From Bacteroidota bacterium (lineage in GTDB: Bacteria > Bacteroidota > Bacteroidia > Chitinophagales > Chitinophagaceae), in the NCBI GenBank assembly GCA_018268015.1, contig JAFDXJ010000050.1, positions 310,001 to 374,000 on the forward strand: a DNA stretch of 64,000 nucleotides. The letters are read 5' to 3'. Position 1 is the stretch's first letter; each line of letters opens with the position of its first letter. Position numbers and translations under genes: made by a program. Under the pieces are notes generated by a model. The model was not told where the DNA came from. It made no database searches and saw only the letters and a program-made list of their open reading frames with translations. This document shows, piece by piece, positions 34,153 to 42,652 of the stretch.

Positions 34153-34166
34153 TTTTTAAAAGAGTG

Positions 34167-34197
34167 CAAATATAAGGGTGTACATTTTGAAATCAAA
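34167..34197 (-). promoter_or_regulatory. promoter of tRNA-Val (TTTG-N19-TATATTTG)
   Basis: On the minus strand a TTTG at 34194-34197 and TATATTTG at 34167-34174 are separated by exactly 19 bases, the Bacteroidota sigma-factor consensus. The box is 14 bases before the mature tRNA 5' end. Confidence 0.75.
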
Positions 34198-34230
34198 TAT
34201 TATTTTATGCAATTTTTTAATATTTTTTCT

Positions 34231-34647
34231 TTAGCTATTTATCAATACGATTGTTCCGGCAATGATCAATACGGCGCCAATGATTCCCTGCATGGAAAGT
34301 TTTTCCCCTAAGAAAATAACTGATAAGATTATTGCTAACGCAACACTCAATTTATCAACAGGAGCAACCTGGGAAACTTTTCCTAACTGCAATGCTTTAA
34401 AATAAAATATCCATGATAATCCGGTAGCAATACCTGATAAACCTAAAAAAATAATATTTTGTTTTGTCAGTGTGTGAATCGTGTTTGTACCTCCCCGGAA
34501 AAAAGCGATTCCCCATGCCAGTATCAATATCACTACCGTTCGGATAGCTGTAGCAAGGTCTGTATCCACCCCGCGAATTCCAACTTTTGCAAAGATGGCT
34601 GTAAGGGCTGCAAATATCGCAGATAGAATGGCAAATATCCACCACAT
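34231..34647 (-). CDS. EamA/DMT family small transporter
   Basis: 138 aa with five hydrophobic helices, i.e. one EamA repeat where typical members have two. The motifs are clear: AIFAALTAIFAKVGI (~10-24), FLGLSGIATGLSWIFYFKALQLG (~72-94), VAPVDKLSVALAIILSVIFLGEKLS (~98-122) and a final GIIGAVLIIAGTIVLI. Single-repeat forms of this length are known and act as dimers, like EmrE-type proteins. The substrate is unknown. Transcribed alone or after the GH31 gene is unlikely, as it lies downstream by 18 bases of that gene's end in the same direction only on paper: the order is EamA after GH31 stop. Confidence 0.85.
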   Translation of the reverse strand: MWWIFAILSAIFAALTAIFAKVGIRGVDTDLATAIRTVVILILAWGIAFFRGGTNTIHTLTKQNIIFLGLSGIATGLSWIFYFKALQLGKVSQVAPVDKLSVALAIILSVIFLGEKLSMQGIIGAVLIIAGTIVLINS

Positions 34648-34665
34648 AAATATTGATTATATAAT

Positions 34666-37600
34666 CTAAAATTGAGCTTCTATAGTTTGCTTCTGAGCCG
34701 TAGATAAATAAGGTGTAATGACATACAAAGTTCCACCTTTTTCCTGGCTATCATAAAAATAACCGGGCTCTGTGGCATCCCTGAAGCTTTCTAAACTTGC
34801 ATACTTTTGAATTTCATTCTTATTTAGGTTTACATTAACCGGTTGCTGAGTATGTATCTCCAATAAATACACTCTTCGGTCATACATGCCGGTATAACTT
34901 CCAAAAGCTTTATCAATGGTTACGGTGATATTTTTTTCTGCATTAACTTCAATCAGTGTTTTAGCGTATGCGCCGTATCGATGCTCGCGTGTGATGCCAT
35001 CATCCTCATATAACTGAAAAGAAGATTTTTTAAACGGATATATTTCCAGTGTAAGTGTATCTGCCTTTCTTTGTCCATCAAAATCCATTAAAGGATACAT
35101 GGGAAGTATAGCGCCATTTTTTACAAAAACAGGTAATTTATCCAAGGGTGCATCAAAATGATTTAACCAGCGGGCGCCTTCATACATTTTTCCATTCCAA
35201 TAGTCAAACCATTTACCCTCCGGCAAATAAATGCTATCTCGTTTGCCCTCGCTTTTATATACGGGAGCCACCAATAACCACTCCCCATTCATAAATTGAT
35301 ATTGGGTTTTTGTGCCATATGTTACCGTATCTTCAGGGAATTCTAGTACCATTGCCCTGGATGCCGGAACACCAGTTGCATATGCATTTTCGCATAAAGT
35401 GTACATATAAGGTGTGAGTCTCATTTTTAAATCCAGGTATTTTCTATTGATGCTTCTGAAGGGTTCATCTGAAATATAGGGCTGTTTATCTTTCTTAGCC
35501 CAACCATTCATAACCATTAAAACGGGTGTAAAACATTTCCATTCCAGATCACGGGTATAAGTAGAATCACTACCGCCAAAAATTCCATCTACATCACCGG
35601 TTGCGGCATTAAAACCGGATAATCCTGCACCTATTACTGTTGGAATATGAAACCTGATATATTCCCAATTTCCGCTTTGATCTCCACTCCAAATTGTGGA
35701 ATATCGTTGGGTGCCTGACCAACCCATAACACTCCAGACAAATCCGCGGGCATTACTGTTATTTTCTATACCTGTATAAGCTGCTTTACAGGCATTCAAG
35801 GCAAACCTATAACCCGGGCCAACCCAGGCTACATCCAATTTACAAAGCCTTGTACCATATTGACCTACTTCAGTAGCAATTTTATCCAGACCATTTTCTG
35901 TCCATAGGCCGGTTTTAAAGCCTCTTTTGGCAAGCTCCTTTACGACAGAATCCAAATGCGTATAGCCGCATCCATAACCATCATTTGGTAAAATCCAACC
36001 TCTTGGAAAATTGTATTTAATATATTGATCAGCTACTGTAGAAATTACTGCGGGAGTCGTTTGTGGCTTTTTTTGACGATCCAGCTTATTATAGCAATTT
36101 GCATCACCCAGACTTAACGCCCATCTTGGCATTAAAAAGGGACGTCCTGTAATAAGTGTATAATCATTTAAAATTTCTTTGAGTGAGGGTCCATAAAAAT
36201 ACCACGCATCAAAGCGGTTTTCTGCATGCTCAAATTTTAAAGTATCTGTAAAAGCATATTTACCCGCATCAAATGTATTTCTAAAAACACCATATCCATT
36301 TGTGCTCATATAGAATGGCGCCGGGTTTGACCTTCCTCCATCATCCCATCCACCTCCTTTCTCGATTAAAATAGTTTTGCCTCTGTGTGAAAAATAGCCG
36401 TTTTGCATACCTCCTCCATAAAAATATTCTGATGCCCCCCGACGCATCGTTTGAGTTGTATAATCTCCAAAAGTAAGGGGTACCATTTCTTCAAAAATCT
36501 GATGGGTATTGGAAAGGTCATATAATGCAAACCGAATAGGATTTTTATAGATTCTTAAAATGCATTTTTCAGATTGCATTTGATAATAACTGCCTGCATC
36601 TTCTACTTTTATGGAAGGTGGTTCGCCGGGTTGAAAATCCACAATATCTTTTCCTGCCGGATCTTCAAATTTACCATCCGGAGCCAACCAAATTCTAAAG
36701 ATTTCGGGTGTATAAAAAATCACTTTCAATGCCGAAACACCTGATTTAATGAAGGCTTCATTCTTGTCATGGTTGAATACATCCATTTTTCCCAAACGGG
36801 TTTCTGCTGCATTAATAGGAATTTTTAAAAAATTATTAGAAAGATTTTCATCGCCTTTCATCGTAGCAGTAAATTCTACCTGGTGAGTGGGTAATTTACT
36901 TAAGTCTATATTCTTAAAAGTAATATAGCGCTCTTCTCCAGGTAACAGGTTTTTATTTGAGGTTTTCAATTTTTGGGTAAATGTTTGCAAACTATCCAGC
37001 AACAGATTCACTACAATATCACTTTTGATTGAAGTGGTACCGGTATTTTTTAAACCAACCTTCAAAGAATCTTTTGAAGTAAATACATTTCCTTTTTCTG
37101 TTTGAGAAATAAGGTTCGTAAATGCAATGTCTTTGGAAAATCCTTCTGATAAACTGATATCATCCACCATCCAGTACCAACCCATCATTCCTTTCCAGAA
37201 AAAGCGAATATATACCTGTGATTGATTGGCAGCCCATTTTGAAATATTGATTTCTTCATTCATGGGCGTAAACATATCCGTTCCACTTTTTACTTGGTCG
37301 CGCACATCAAAATTTTGCCAATGGATCTTATCTGTGCTAATACCCACAAACAATCCGGCACTGTCACTCATACCATAATCCCACCATCTAAAGGTTTGTT
37401 GAAATTTTAAAATGACTGAAGATTTTCCGGAGCAATTAATGGCCGGTGAAATAATAAATCCATCAGGATAATTTTTTTTCTTAATCCAATTATTCACATC
37501 TTCATCTGTAAAATAACCTGCCTGGAATTGTAAATGATAGCCTCGGCTTTTAGAAGCAATAGGAGGGGCCTGTTGTTGATATTTATAGGAGCCCGGATAG

Positions 37601-37797
37601 GGTTGATTCGTTAAAATCCACTGAGGATCCCAGTTACCAACCTTTGGAATATCCCATCCTACGGGCAAATGCGATGAATCAAATGTTTCTTTCCAAAATA
37701 TTTGATTGCCTTCATTTTGAGCCTGAAGATGGAAGTGAAAACCTAAAAATACAATACTGACTATTGTAACTTTCCATAAAGCCTGATATCGGATCAT
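34666..37797 (-). CDS. exported family 31 glycoside hydrolase with N-terminal adhesin-like domains
   Basis: 1043 aa with signal peptide ~1-26 (cut near LQAQ). Residues ~30-220 form a MAM/cleaved-adhesin-like jelly roll (WKETFDSSHLPVGW, GFIISPAINCSG, WYWMVDDISLSEG). Residues ~225-335 look like a CARDB-type Ig domain. The GH31 core follows from ~345: the nucleophile is D655 in CKLDVAWVGPGY and the acid/base is D706 in IWSGDQSGNW. A C-terminal beta-sandwich contains LPEGKWFDYWNG. Retaining alpha-glycosidase; glucose, xylose, galactose or GalNAc specificity cannot be decided. No T9SS domain at the C-terminus, so periplasmic or outer-membrane location is likely. EamA follows 18 bases later. Confidence 0.9.
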   Translation of the reverse strand: MIRYQALWKVTIVSIVFLGFHFHLQAQNEGNQIFWKETFDSSHLPVGWDIPKVGNWDPQWILTNQPYPGSYKYQQQAPPIASKSRGYHLQFQAGYFTDEDVNNWIKKKNYPDGFIISPAINCSGKSSVILKFQQTFRWWDYGMSDSAGLFVGISTDKIHWQNFDVRDQVKSGTDMFTPMNEEINISKWAANQSQVYIRFFWKGMMGWYWMVDDISLSEGFSKDIAFTNLISQTEKGNVFTSKDSLKVGLKNTGTTSIKSDIVVNLLLDSLQTFTQKLKTSNKNLLPGEERYITFKNIDLSKLPTHQVEFTATMKGDENLSNNFLKIPINAAETRLGKMDVFNHDKNEAFIKSGVSALKVIFYTPEIFRIWLAPDGKFEDPAGKDIVDFQPGEPPSIKVEDAGSYYQMQSEKCILRIYKNPIRFALYDLSNTHQIFEEMVPLTFGDYTTQTMRRGASEYFYGGGMQNGYFSHRGKTILIEKGGGWDDGGRSNPAPFYMSTNGYGVFRNTFDAGKYAFTDTLKFEHAENRFDAWYFYGPSLKEILNDYTLITGRPFLMPRWALSLGDANCYNKLDRQKKPQTTPAVISTVADQYIKYNFPRGWILPNDGYGCGYTHLDSVVKELAKRGFKTGLWTENGLDKIATEVGQYGTRLCKLDVAWVGPGYRFALNACKAAYTGIENNSNARGFVWSVMGWSGTQRYSTIWSGDQSGNWEYIRFHIPTVIGAGLSGFNAATGDVDGIFGGSDSTYTRDLEWKCFTPVLMVMNGWAKKDKQPYISDEPFRSINRKYLDLKMRLTPYMYTLCENAYATGVPASRAMVLEFPEDTVTYGTKTQYQFMNGEWLLVAPVYKSEGKRDSIYLPEGKWFDYWNGKMYEGARWLNHFDAPLDKLPVFVKNGAILPMYPLMDFDGQRKADTLTLEIYPFKKSSFQLYEDDGITREHRYGAYAKTLIEVNAEKNITVTIDKAFGSYTGMYDRRVYLLEIHTQQPVNVNLNKNEIQKYASLESFRDATEPGYFYDSQEKGGTLYVITPYLSTAQKQTIEAQF

Positions 37798-37828
37798 TTT
37801 TTATGGTGAAATTATAAAATATTAGTGT

Positions 37829-38092
37829 TTAATCATCATCCTCTTCAGAATAAGCGTCTTCACTATAATAAATTTCTCTCCATTTTTTGGCAGACTCATC
37901 ATCCAATAATTCAATGATGTCAAATATAGGGTCCTCTTTTTTTTGCCATCGCAAAGTAATGGCTTTCCCATAATGAATGATATACATACATAAATCGGTT
38001 ATCAATTTAACCTGGATAAGACTGACTTTCTTATTTTCATTTTCCTGTATGAGATAATAACATTCCGGTTCTAATAATGCATAAGAATACAT
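37829..38092 (-). CDS. small acidic conserved hypothetical protein
   Basis: 87 aa, cytoplasmic. It begins with a strand-rich region (MYSYALLEPECYYLIQENENKK) and ends with an acidic tail EDAYSEEDDD. I do not recognise a domain. It lies 31 bases upstream of the GH31 gene on the same strand and may share its transcript. Its promoter region (38093-38313) is unusually AT-rich and carries an exact TACTTTTG box ~100 bases before the ATG. Confidence 0.65.
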   Translation of the reverse strand: MYSYALLEPECYYLIQENENKKVSLIQVKLITDLCMYIIHYGKAITLRWQKKEDPIFDIIELLDDESAKKWREIYYSEDAYSEEDDD

Positions 38093-38192
38093 AAGTTCAT
38101 TTTTTATTTATTTCAGTAAAATCCGGGATTAGTAAATGGGAAAATAACCTTGTGATAGTATTTGAAAGGTTATATCACGAGTAATGTGATTA

Positions 38193-38200
38193 CAAAAGTA
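38193..38200 (-). promoter_or_regulatory. minus-7 promoter box (TACTTTTG) upstream of the 87-aa gene
   Basis: Exact TAnnTTTG match on the minus strand, 100 bases before the ATG at 38092, directly next to an AT-rich repeat region at 38213-38310. Confidence 0.5.
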
Positions 38201-38212
38201 AATTTTCTTTCC

Positions 38213-38310
38213 CTAAAATATTATTTAAAAATTATTTAAAATATTTAAATTCTGATAATACATTGATTATCAATATTTAAAATTATTTAATTAAATATAT
38301 TAATAAGGAT
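38213..38310. repeat. TTATTTAA repeat cluster with central palindrome
   Basis: About five near-copies of (T)TATTTAA occur in under 100 bases that contain almost no G or C. In the middle TGATAAT (38253-38259) and ATTATCA (38266-38272) form a 7-base inverted repeat with a 6-base spacer. It lies upstream of the 38193 promoter, where an UP element or operator would sit, and just downstream of mtaB. Confidence 0.5.
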
Positions 38311-38313
38311 AGT

Positions 38314-39582
38314 TTAAAGTTCCCAGGAAACAATTTCATTTTCCCATTCTTTTCTGTTTGGGGTGGAAATACGGATATAATTATCAGTATAACCTTGCAT
38401 GATGCCATTCTTTTGTATTTTTTCAAACAACACGGGTCGTGTGGAGCCTGAAAAGCTGTTGGTAAAATGAGTCATTTTATCATAACTCAACTGGCGTAAA
38501 ATTTTATTTCGATTATTCCTTTCATGAACGGGAACTACCGGTTCAATTTCCAGAGCTTTAGTATGATTTCTTTCTGAATAAGTAAATACATGCAAGTAAG
38601 AAATATCCAATGAGGATATAAATTCAACGGTCTCTAAAAAATGTTGTTCAGTTTCCCCCGGGAAACCAACAATCACGTCCACACCAATAGCACAATGTGG
38701 CATAAGGCTTTTAATTTCAGAAACCTTTTCAGCATATAAATTTTTACGATATCGCCTTCTCATTAAACCTAAAATCGTATCACTTCCACTTTGCAAGGGG
38801 ATATGAAAATGAGGCATAAATTTTTTGCTTTTTGCCACAAAATGAATGATTTCAGTTGTCAGTAAATTGGGTTCAATCGAAGAAATCCGATATCTTTTTA
38901 TGCCTGAAATATTATCCAGGGCATTGAATAAATCAATCAATTTCTCACTTTCCTCATTTTTAATGTTTTTGCCAAAATCACCGAGGTTTATTCCGGTGAG
39001 GACAATTTCTTTCACCCCTTCAGTGGCAAGCATTTCAGCTGTTTTGCATATAGATTCTATCCGGTCGCTTCGGCTTTTTCCCCTGGCTAAAGGGATGGTA
39101 CAAAAAGAGCAATTATAATCACAACCATCCTGTATTTTCAAAAAACTTCGGGTTCGGTCATCAATAGAAAAAGAAGATTGGAAGTCATTAACCTCATTTA
39201 CTTCACAACTGGAAACTTTTGATGTATCCGAATTACCTAATAAGGACAAGTGATGAACTAAATTAAATTTTTCTGCTGCGCCTAATACCAGGTCAACACC
39301 GGGTATTTCTCCAATTTCTTTAGCCTTTAATTGCGCATAACAACCGGTAACTACCACCATACTGGAAGGCGCTCTTTTTTGAATGCGTCGGATGATTTGG
39401 CGACATTCCTTATCAGCATTTTCTGTAACGGAACAAGTATTGATAACATAAATATCTGCTTCACTTTCAAAAGGTCTGTTTTCATATCCCTCGTTTGCGA
39501 CCATCCTGGAAAGTGTGGATGTTTCTGAAAAATTCAGCTTACATCCTAAAGTATGAAATGCGACAGATTGTTTATGCTGCAT
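38314..39582 (-). CDS. mtaB: tRNA (t6A37) C2-methylthiotransferase MtaB
   Basis: Radical-SAM methylthiotransferase converting t6A to ms2t6A at position 37 of ANN-decoding tRNAs. 422 aa. The N-terminal UPF0004 domain has Cys in TLGCKLNFSE, NTCSVTENADKEC and TGCYAQ. The radical-SAM cluster is in CDYNCSFCTIPLARG (~residues 151-165). The TRAM domain at the C-terminus is short but recognisable. The TATCTTCG box 6 bases before the ATG predicts a leaderless mRNA. Related enzymes MiaB and RimO are excluded by the LGCKLN and overall pattern. Confidence 0.94.
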   Translation of the reverse strand: MQHKQSVAFHTLGCKLNFSETSTLSRMVANEGYENRPFESEADIYVINTCSVTENADKECRQIIRRIQKRAPSSMVVVTGCYAQLKAKEIGEIPGVDLVLGAAEKFNLVHHLSLLGNSDTSKVSSCEVNEVNDFQSSFSIDDRTRSFLKIQDGCDYNCSFCTIPLARGKSRSDRIESICKTAEMLATEGVKEIVLTGINLGDFGKNIKNEESEKLIDLFNALDNISGIKRYRISSIEPNLLTTEIIHFVAKSKKFMPHFHIPLQSGSDTILGLMRRRYRKNLYAEKVSEIKSLMPHCAIGVDVIVGFPGETEQHFLETVEFISSLDISYLHVFTYSERNHTKALEIEPVVPVHERNNRNKILRQLSYDKMTHFTNSFSGSTRPVLFEKIQKNGIMQGYTDNYIRISTPNRKEWENEIVSWEL

Positions 39583-39588
39583 AAGCCG

Positions 39589-39596
39589 CGAAGATA
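39589..39596 (-). promoter_or_regulatory. probable minus-7 box (TATCTTCG) of mtaB
   Basis: One-base variant of TAnnTTTG on the minus strand, 6 bases before the mtaB ATG at 39582. Confidence 0.4.
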
Positions 39597-39635
39597 AAGA
39601 TTTTCATTAATGAGGTGTCATAAACAGAAGATACC

Positions 39636-39665
39636 AAAAAATATAACAGCCGGCAAAAGCCGGCT
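39636..39665 (-). terminator. terminator after the DUF6600 gene
   Basis: Perfect 7-bp stem AGCCGGC (39648-39654) and GCCGGCT (39659-39665) with an AAAA loop; on the minus strand a T-rich tract follows (39636-39646). Confidence 0.75.
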
Positions 39666-39696
39666 GAAACACTTTCAAAGGATAGCAATTTCAAAG

Positions 39697-41025
39697 TTAA
39701 AAAGGAGGTCTTTTACGTTCTTGATCCCGGGCAGTTTCTTTATTCCGCTGATCATTGATATTTTTATTTCTGTTTGCCCATTGTTGTTTTTGAATCTCCA
39801 CATTACGGTTTTTTTGTTGTTCCTGTTGCTTTTGCATATTTTGTTTTGGCATTTGCTCTGTTCTCTTCTTATTATACGCTGCCCATTTTTGTGCATTTGT
39901 TTGCTCTAACTGCTTCTGGTTTTGCAAGGATTTTTGTTTTTGAATCTTCTGATTCAAGCCTTCATTGAGTGCGTTATTTGAATTCAAAGCAGAATTCGAA
40001 TTATTTGTTTTTTGTCCCTGATCTCTTCTTACGGGCATTCTATTTTGAGGTTTGGATCCATTATTTTCAAAAGGTTGCACCTGTTGCTTTTGATTTGTAT
40101 TTGCGGGCACCTGTTGTTGCCTGCTTTTTTGTTGATTAACCGGGTATTTTTGTTTCACATTTTGCACGGTTTCTTTGCTTCCGGTACCGGGCCTGTACAT
40201 TTTCACCTCATTTTTTGAGACTCTTGCATTCGTGGCTTTATTTGTATTTACAATTTTTACCTGTTGTACCCTCTGCCCTGTATTTCTTTGTACATCGGCA
40301 CTGGAAGGCCCCGTAACAACCTTTCTATTATTATAAATATTGGTATTATTGATGATGGTTGTATTTCGGATGATTGTAACATTCCGGGTATTATTTACAT
40401 AGTAATGATTAATCCTGGGGCTGGTTATATATCTGTATGGAACAAAGCACCATCTGTTGGCTGGATAATTATATCCAAAATTAAATCCAAAATTAATGTT
40501 GATACCAGGACCTAATGGTGTCCAACCATAATAACCACCACCACTACGCCAGCCTACCCATGCAGGACCCCACTGATAACCCGGAATCCACATCCAGCCC
40601 CAACCAGCTTCATAAGCCCATCTTCCATAATGGAATGGAGCCCAACCCCATCTATAGTCAGAAACCCAAGTCCAACCATAATAGGTATATACCCAGTGTC
40701 CGCGTGTTTGATATGGCGTGAAACCTCTTTCATTCGCAATCCATACCTGCCCATAAGCCGGATAATTGACCCATCTTCCATAAGGGCTCAGTTCATTGAC
40801 AAATACATTAATATTGACATCCCTTTGGCTTCCATTATCATCGTAATCATCATTATTCTGATCATTATTATATTGATCATCTTGTTGATTGTCATCATTT
40901 CCATAATATCCATTATCGGGTGGCGGAGGTTGTTCTTGTGCAATTGCTTTCCTGGATGTACTGCATGATGCAAATAATATAACTGCAAATATGACAGGCA
41001 TAAAATTATTGAAACGCTTTTTCAT
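39697..41025 (-). CDS. DUF6600-type lipoprotein with Gln/Asn-rich tail
   Basis: 442 aa. Lipoprotein signal with acceptor Cys21 (VILFAS-C). Residues 28-70 are an Asn/Asp/Gln-rich acidic linker. Residues ~75-200 contain the DUF6600 pattern of repeated Trp/Tyr/Gly motifs: LSPYGRWVNYPAYGQVWI, WTWVSDYRWGWAPFHYGRW and WVGWRSGGGYYGWTPLGPG. From ~205 an Asn/Thr-rich region leads into a basic low-complexity tail of Gln, Asn, Lys and Arg to the end. The function is unknown; an envelope or surface location is inferred from the lipobox. No partner gene is adjacent. Confidence 0.82.
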   Translation of the reverse strand: MKKRFNNFMPVIFAVILFASCSTSRKAIAQEQPPPPDNGYYGNDDNQQDDQYNNDQNNDDYDDNGSQRDVNINVFVNELSPYGRWVNYPAYGQVWIANERGFTPYQTRGHWVYTYYGWTWVSDYRWGWAPFHYGRWAYEAGWGWMWIPGYQWGPAWVGWRSGGGYYGWTPLGPGININFGFNFGYNYPANRWCFVPYRYITSPRINHYYVNNTRNVTIIRNTTIINNTNIYNNRKVVTGPSSADVQRNTGQRVQQVKIVNTNKATNARVSKNEVKMYRPGTGSKETVQNVKQKYPVNQQKSRQQQVPANTNQKQQVQPFENNGSKPQNRMPVRRDQGQKTNNSNSALNSNNALNEGLNQKIQKQKSLQNQKQLEQTNAQKWAAYNKKRTEQMPKQNMQKQQEQQKNRNVEIQKQQWANRNKNINDQRNKETARDQERKRPPF

Positions 41026-41406
41026 GATTTATTTTTTTTTTATTTAAAAAATTTAAAGGCAAAAATCAATTAGGTTTTCAAACCATTTTGTCATTTTATA
41101 TATTCAAAAAACGTACGAATGTTTGTTAAAACCTTTTTGAATTTTTTCAATCATTTATATGACTATGCAATGATTAAAAAGTTAAATGCATCAAAGAAAT
41201 TTTTGTTGAATATTTTGAAATAAATGACAGATGGTCTTAAAGGATTATGCAAGGAGGTGCTTATATGTATCAAATGATACACATCCTTACATAATTTGTT
41301 GTGCAAAATTTTGAAAAAAATCGTCACACAATTTATTTAAAGAGATCATATTGAAACTCTTTTAAGGATCAAGAGTAGGGGAGTTTAAAATGAATTATGA
41401 AGAAGT
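41026..41406. other. 381-base intergenic region with structured element
   Basis: Contains no long frame. It holds the 5' region of the DUF6600 gene (41026-41200, very AT-rich, no exact promoter box) and an imperfect long hairpin at 41244-41295 described separately. A weak stem AAAGAG/CTCTTT near 41338-41365 could act in ending the serine-hydrolase transcript. Confidence 0.55.
41244..41295. repeat. bulged inverted repeat enclosing a Shine-Dalgarno and 9-codon ORF
   Basis: Outer arms ATTATGCAAGGA (41244-41255) and TCCTTACATAAT (41284-41295) match at 11 of 12 pairs. Inner arms TGTATC (41266-41271) and GATACA (41276-41281) are perfect. On the plus strand AAGGAGGTG (41251-41259) is a full anti-Shine-Dalgarno complement, 5 bases before ATG at 41265; the frame has nine codons and stops at 41294. 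Function unproven. Confidence 0.45.
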
Positions 41407-42582
41407 TTATTCAGCCAGATTCAACTCATCTTTTTTGCCGGTGAAGAGATTGGCTATATCTTTTCCTTTGTAAATATTGCGGTTAAATTTATTGCCTAAA
41501 ATAATAATAGTGGCCGTATCTTCATACACCCGGGTAAACACCGTATTTGAACCATGCCATTTCCCATTATGGTAAATCAGGTTTTCATTTTGATTATTAA
41601 ATAAGCGCCATCCCAAGCCATAATTATGCATTGTTTTTACTTCATGACTTTGAGGCGTAAATGCCATATCAAGTAAAGGTTTATTGATGAAAGTGTGTTG
41701 GTATAAACTTTTATCCCATAATAAGAGATCATTCACGGTGCTATAAATATTTTTATCGCCATAAGTACAGTCCAGATAATCCATTGGAAAAGATTTGTTT
41801 CCCAAATAGGTGGGAACATAAGATAAGGTGTCTTTTATTGAAAAGACGTAAGTGTGCTTCATACCCAGTGGAAGGAATACACTGTCCCGCATAAAAACAG
41901 GATAGGGCTGTGCTGTAATTTTTTCTAAGATGAGCGCAAGCAACATAAAATTGGTATTGCAATAATGAAATACCCTGTTTGGTGGTGCCTGTATAGGCGG
42001 TTTATGATCAATCATAAATTGTAATACATCTTCATTCGTAGCTTTTCTTTTTTTATCCCAGGCAGAATCCATAAAATCCAGGTAATTGGGCAAACCACTG
42101 CGATGATCAAGAAGCATATGAACCGTAACACCCTTATAAGATAATTGTGGAAAAAACTTCGTAATAGGATCATCTAGACCCAGGCGGCCTTCCTCTACCA
42201 TTTTTAAAATGGCCATACCGGTAAATGTTTTGGAAATGGAAGCAAGATGAAAGGGGGTATTTTCCGTAATGGATTCTTTGGTTTCGAAATTGATGTAACC
42301 CAGATATTTCTCAAAAACCACATCCCCGTTTTTGGCGACGAGAATACTTCCATTAAATCCGGGAGCAAGGTTTTTTGTATAATAACTATCTACCAGTTCA
42401 TTCCAATAAGCTACTTCTTTAGCAGAAAGTTTTCTGAAAGCAAAATCAGGCTTGTGTAATAATAAACTATCCTTTTGAAAAGCAGCTGTTTTTCCATCAC
42501 TTTCTTTGCATGATGAATAGATAAACAATGCAATTAAAATTGCTAAAATTGGGGGTATATACTTCAAAATTTCTTTTATCAC
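41407..42582 (-). CDS. beta-lactamase-fold serine hydrolase lipoprotein
   Basis: 391 aa from the GTG at 42582. It gives a lipoprotein signal (IKEILKYIPPILAILIALFIYSS-C). A further upstream ATG at 42660 would overlap the divergent gene and add a nonsensical N-terminus. Class C beta-lactamase/DD-peptidase motifs: SxxK in LASISKTFTG, YxN-like in YCNTNF and HxG-like in HNGKWHG. Such proteins are usually peptidases or esterases acting on the cell wall or D-amino-acid peptides; real beta-lactamase activity is less likely. Divergent from the GlmU-like gene; monocistronic. Confidence 0.85.
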   Translation of the reverse strand: MIKEILKYIPPILAILIALFIYSSCKESDGKTAAFQKDSLLLHKPDFAFRKLSAKEVAYWNELVDSYYTKNLAPGFNGSILVAKNGDVVFEKYLGYINFETKESITENTPFHLASISKTFTGMAILKMVEEGRLGLDDPITKFFPQLSYKGVTVHMLLDHRSGLPNYLDFMDSAWDKKRKATNEDVLQFMIDHKPPIQAPPNRVFHYCNTNFMLLALILEKITAQPYPVFMRDSVFLPLGMKHTYVFSIKDTLSYVPTYLGNKSFPMDYLDCTYGDKNIYSTVNDLLLWDKSLYQHTFINKPLLDMAFTPQSHEVKTMHNYGLGWRLFNNQNENLIYHNGKWHGSNTVFTRVYEDTATIIILGNKFNRNIYKGKDIANLFTGKKDELNLAE

Positions 42583-42635
42583 AAAGTAAATACAACAAGA
42601 GAAGATTTTTCTAAATGATATATAGTTTCTAACAA

Positions 42636-42643
42636 TATCTTTA
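42636..42643 (+). promoter_or_regulatory. possible minus-7 box (TATCTTTA) of the GlmU-like gene
   Basis: One-base variant of TAnnTTTG, 9 bases before the ATG at 42653. Confidence 0.35.
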
Positions 42644-42652
42644 CAAATATCT

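Noticed and set aside
40515..40988. Open frames on the plus strand (68 and 112 codons) and a second minus-strand frame opposite or inside the DUF6600 gene
   Set aside because: They arise from low-complexity aromatic and Asn-rich codons; no start context, domain or promoter.
41407..42582. True class C beta-lactamase giving drug resistance
   Set aside because: Only general SxxK/YxN-like/HxG-like motifs are present, and the family is mostly peptidases and esterases.
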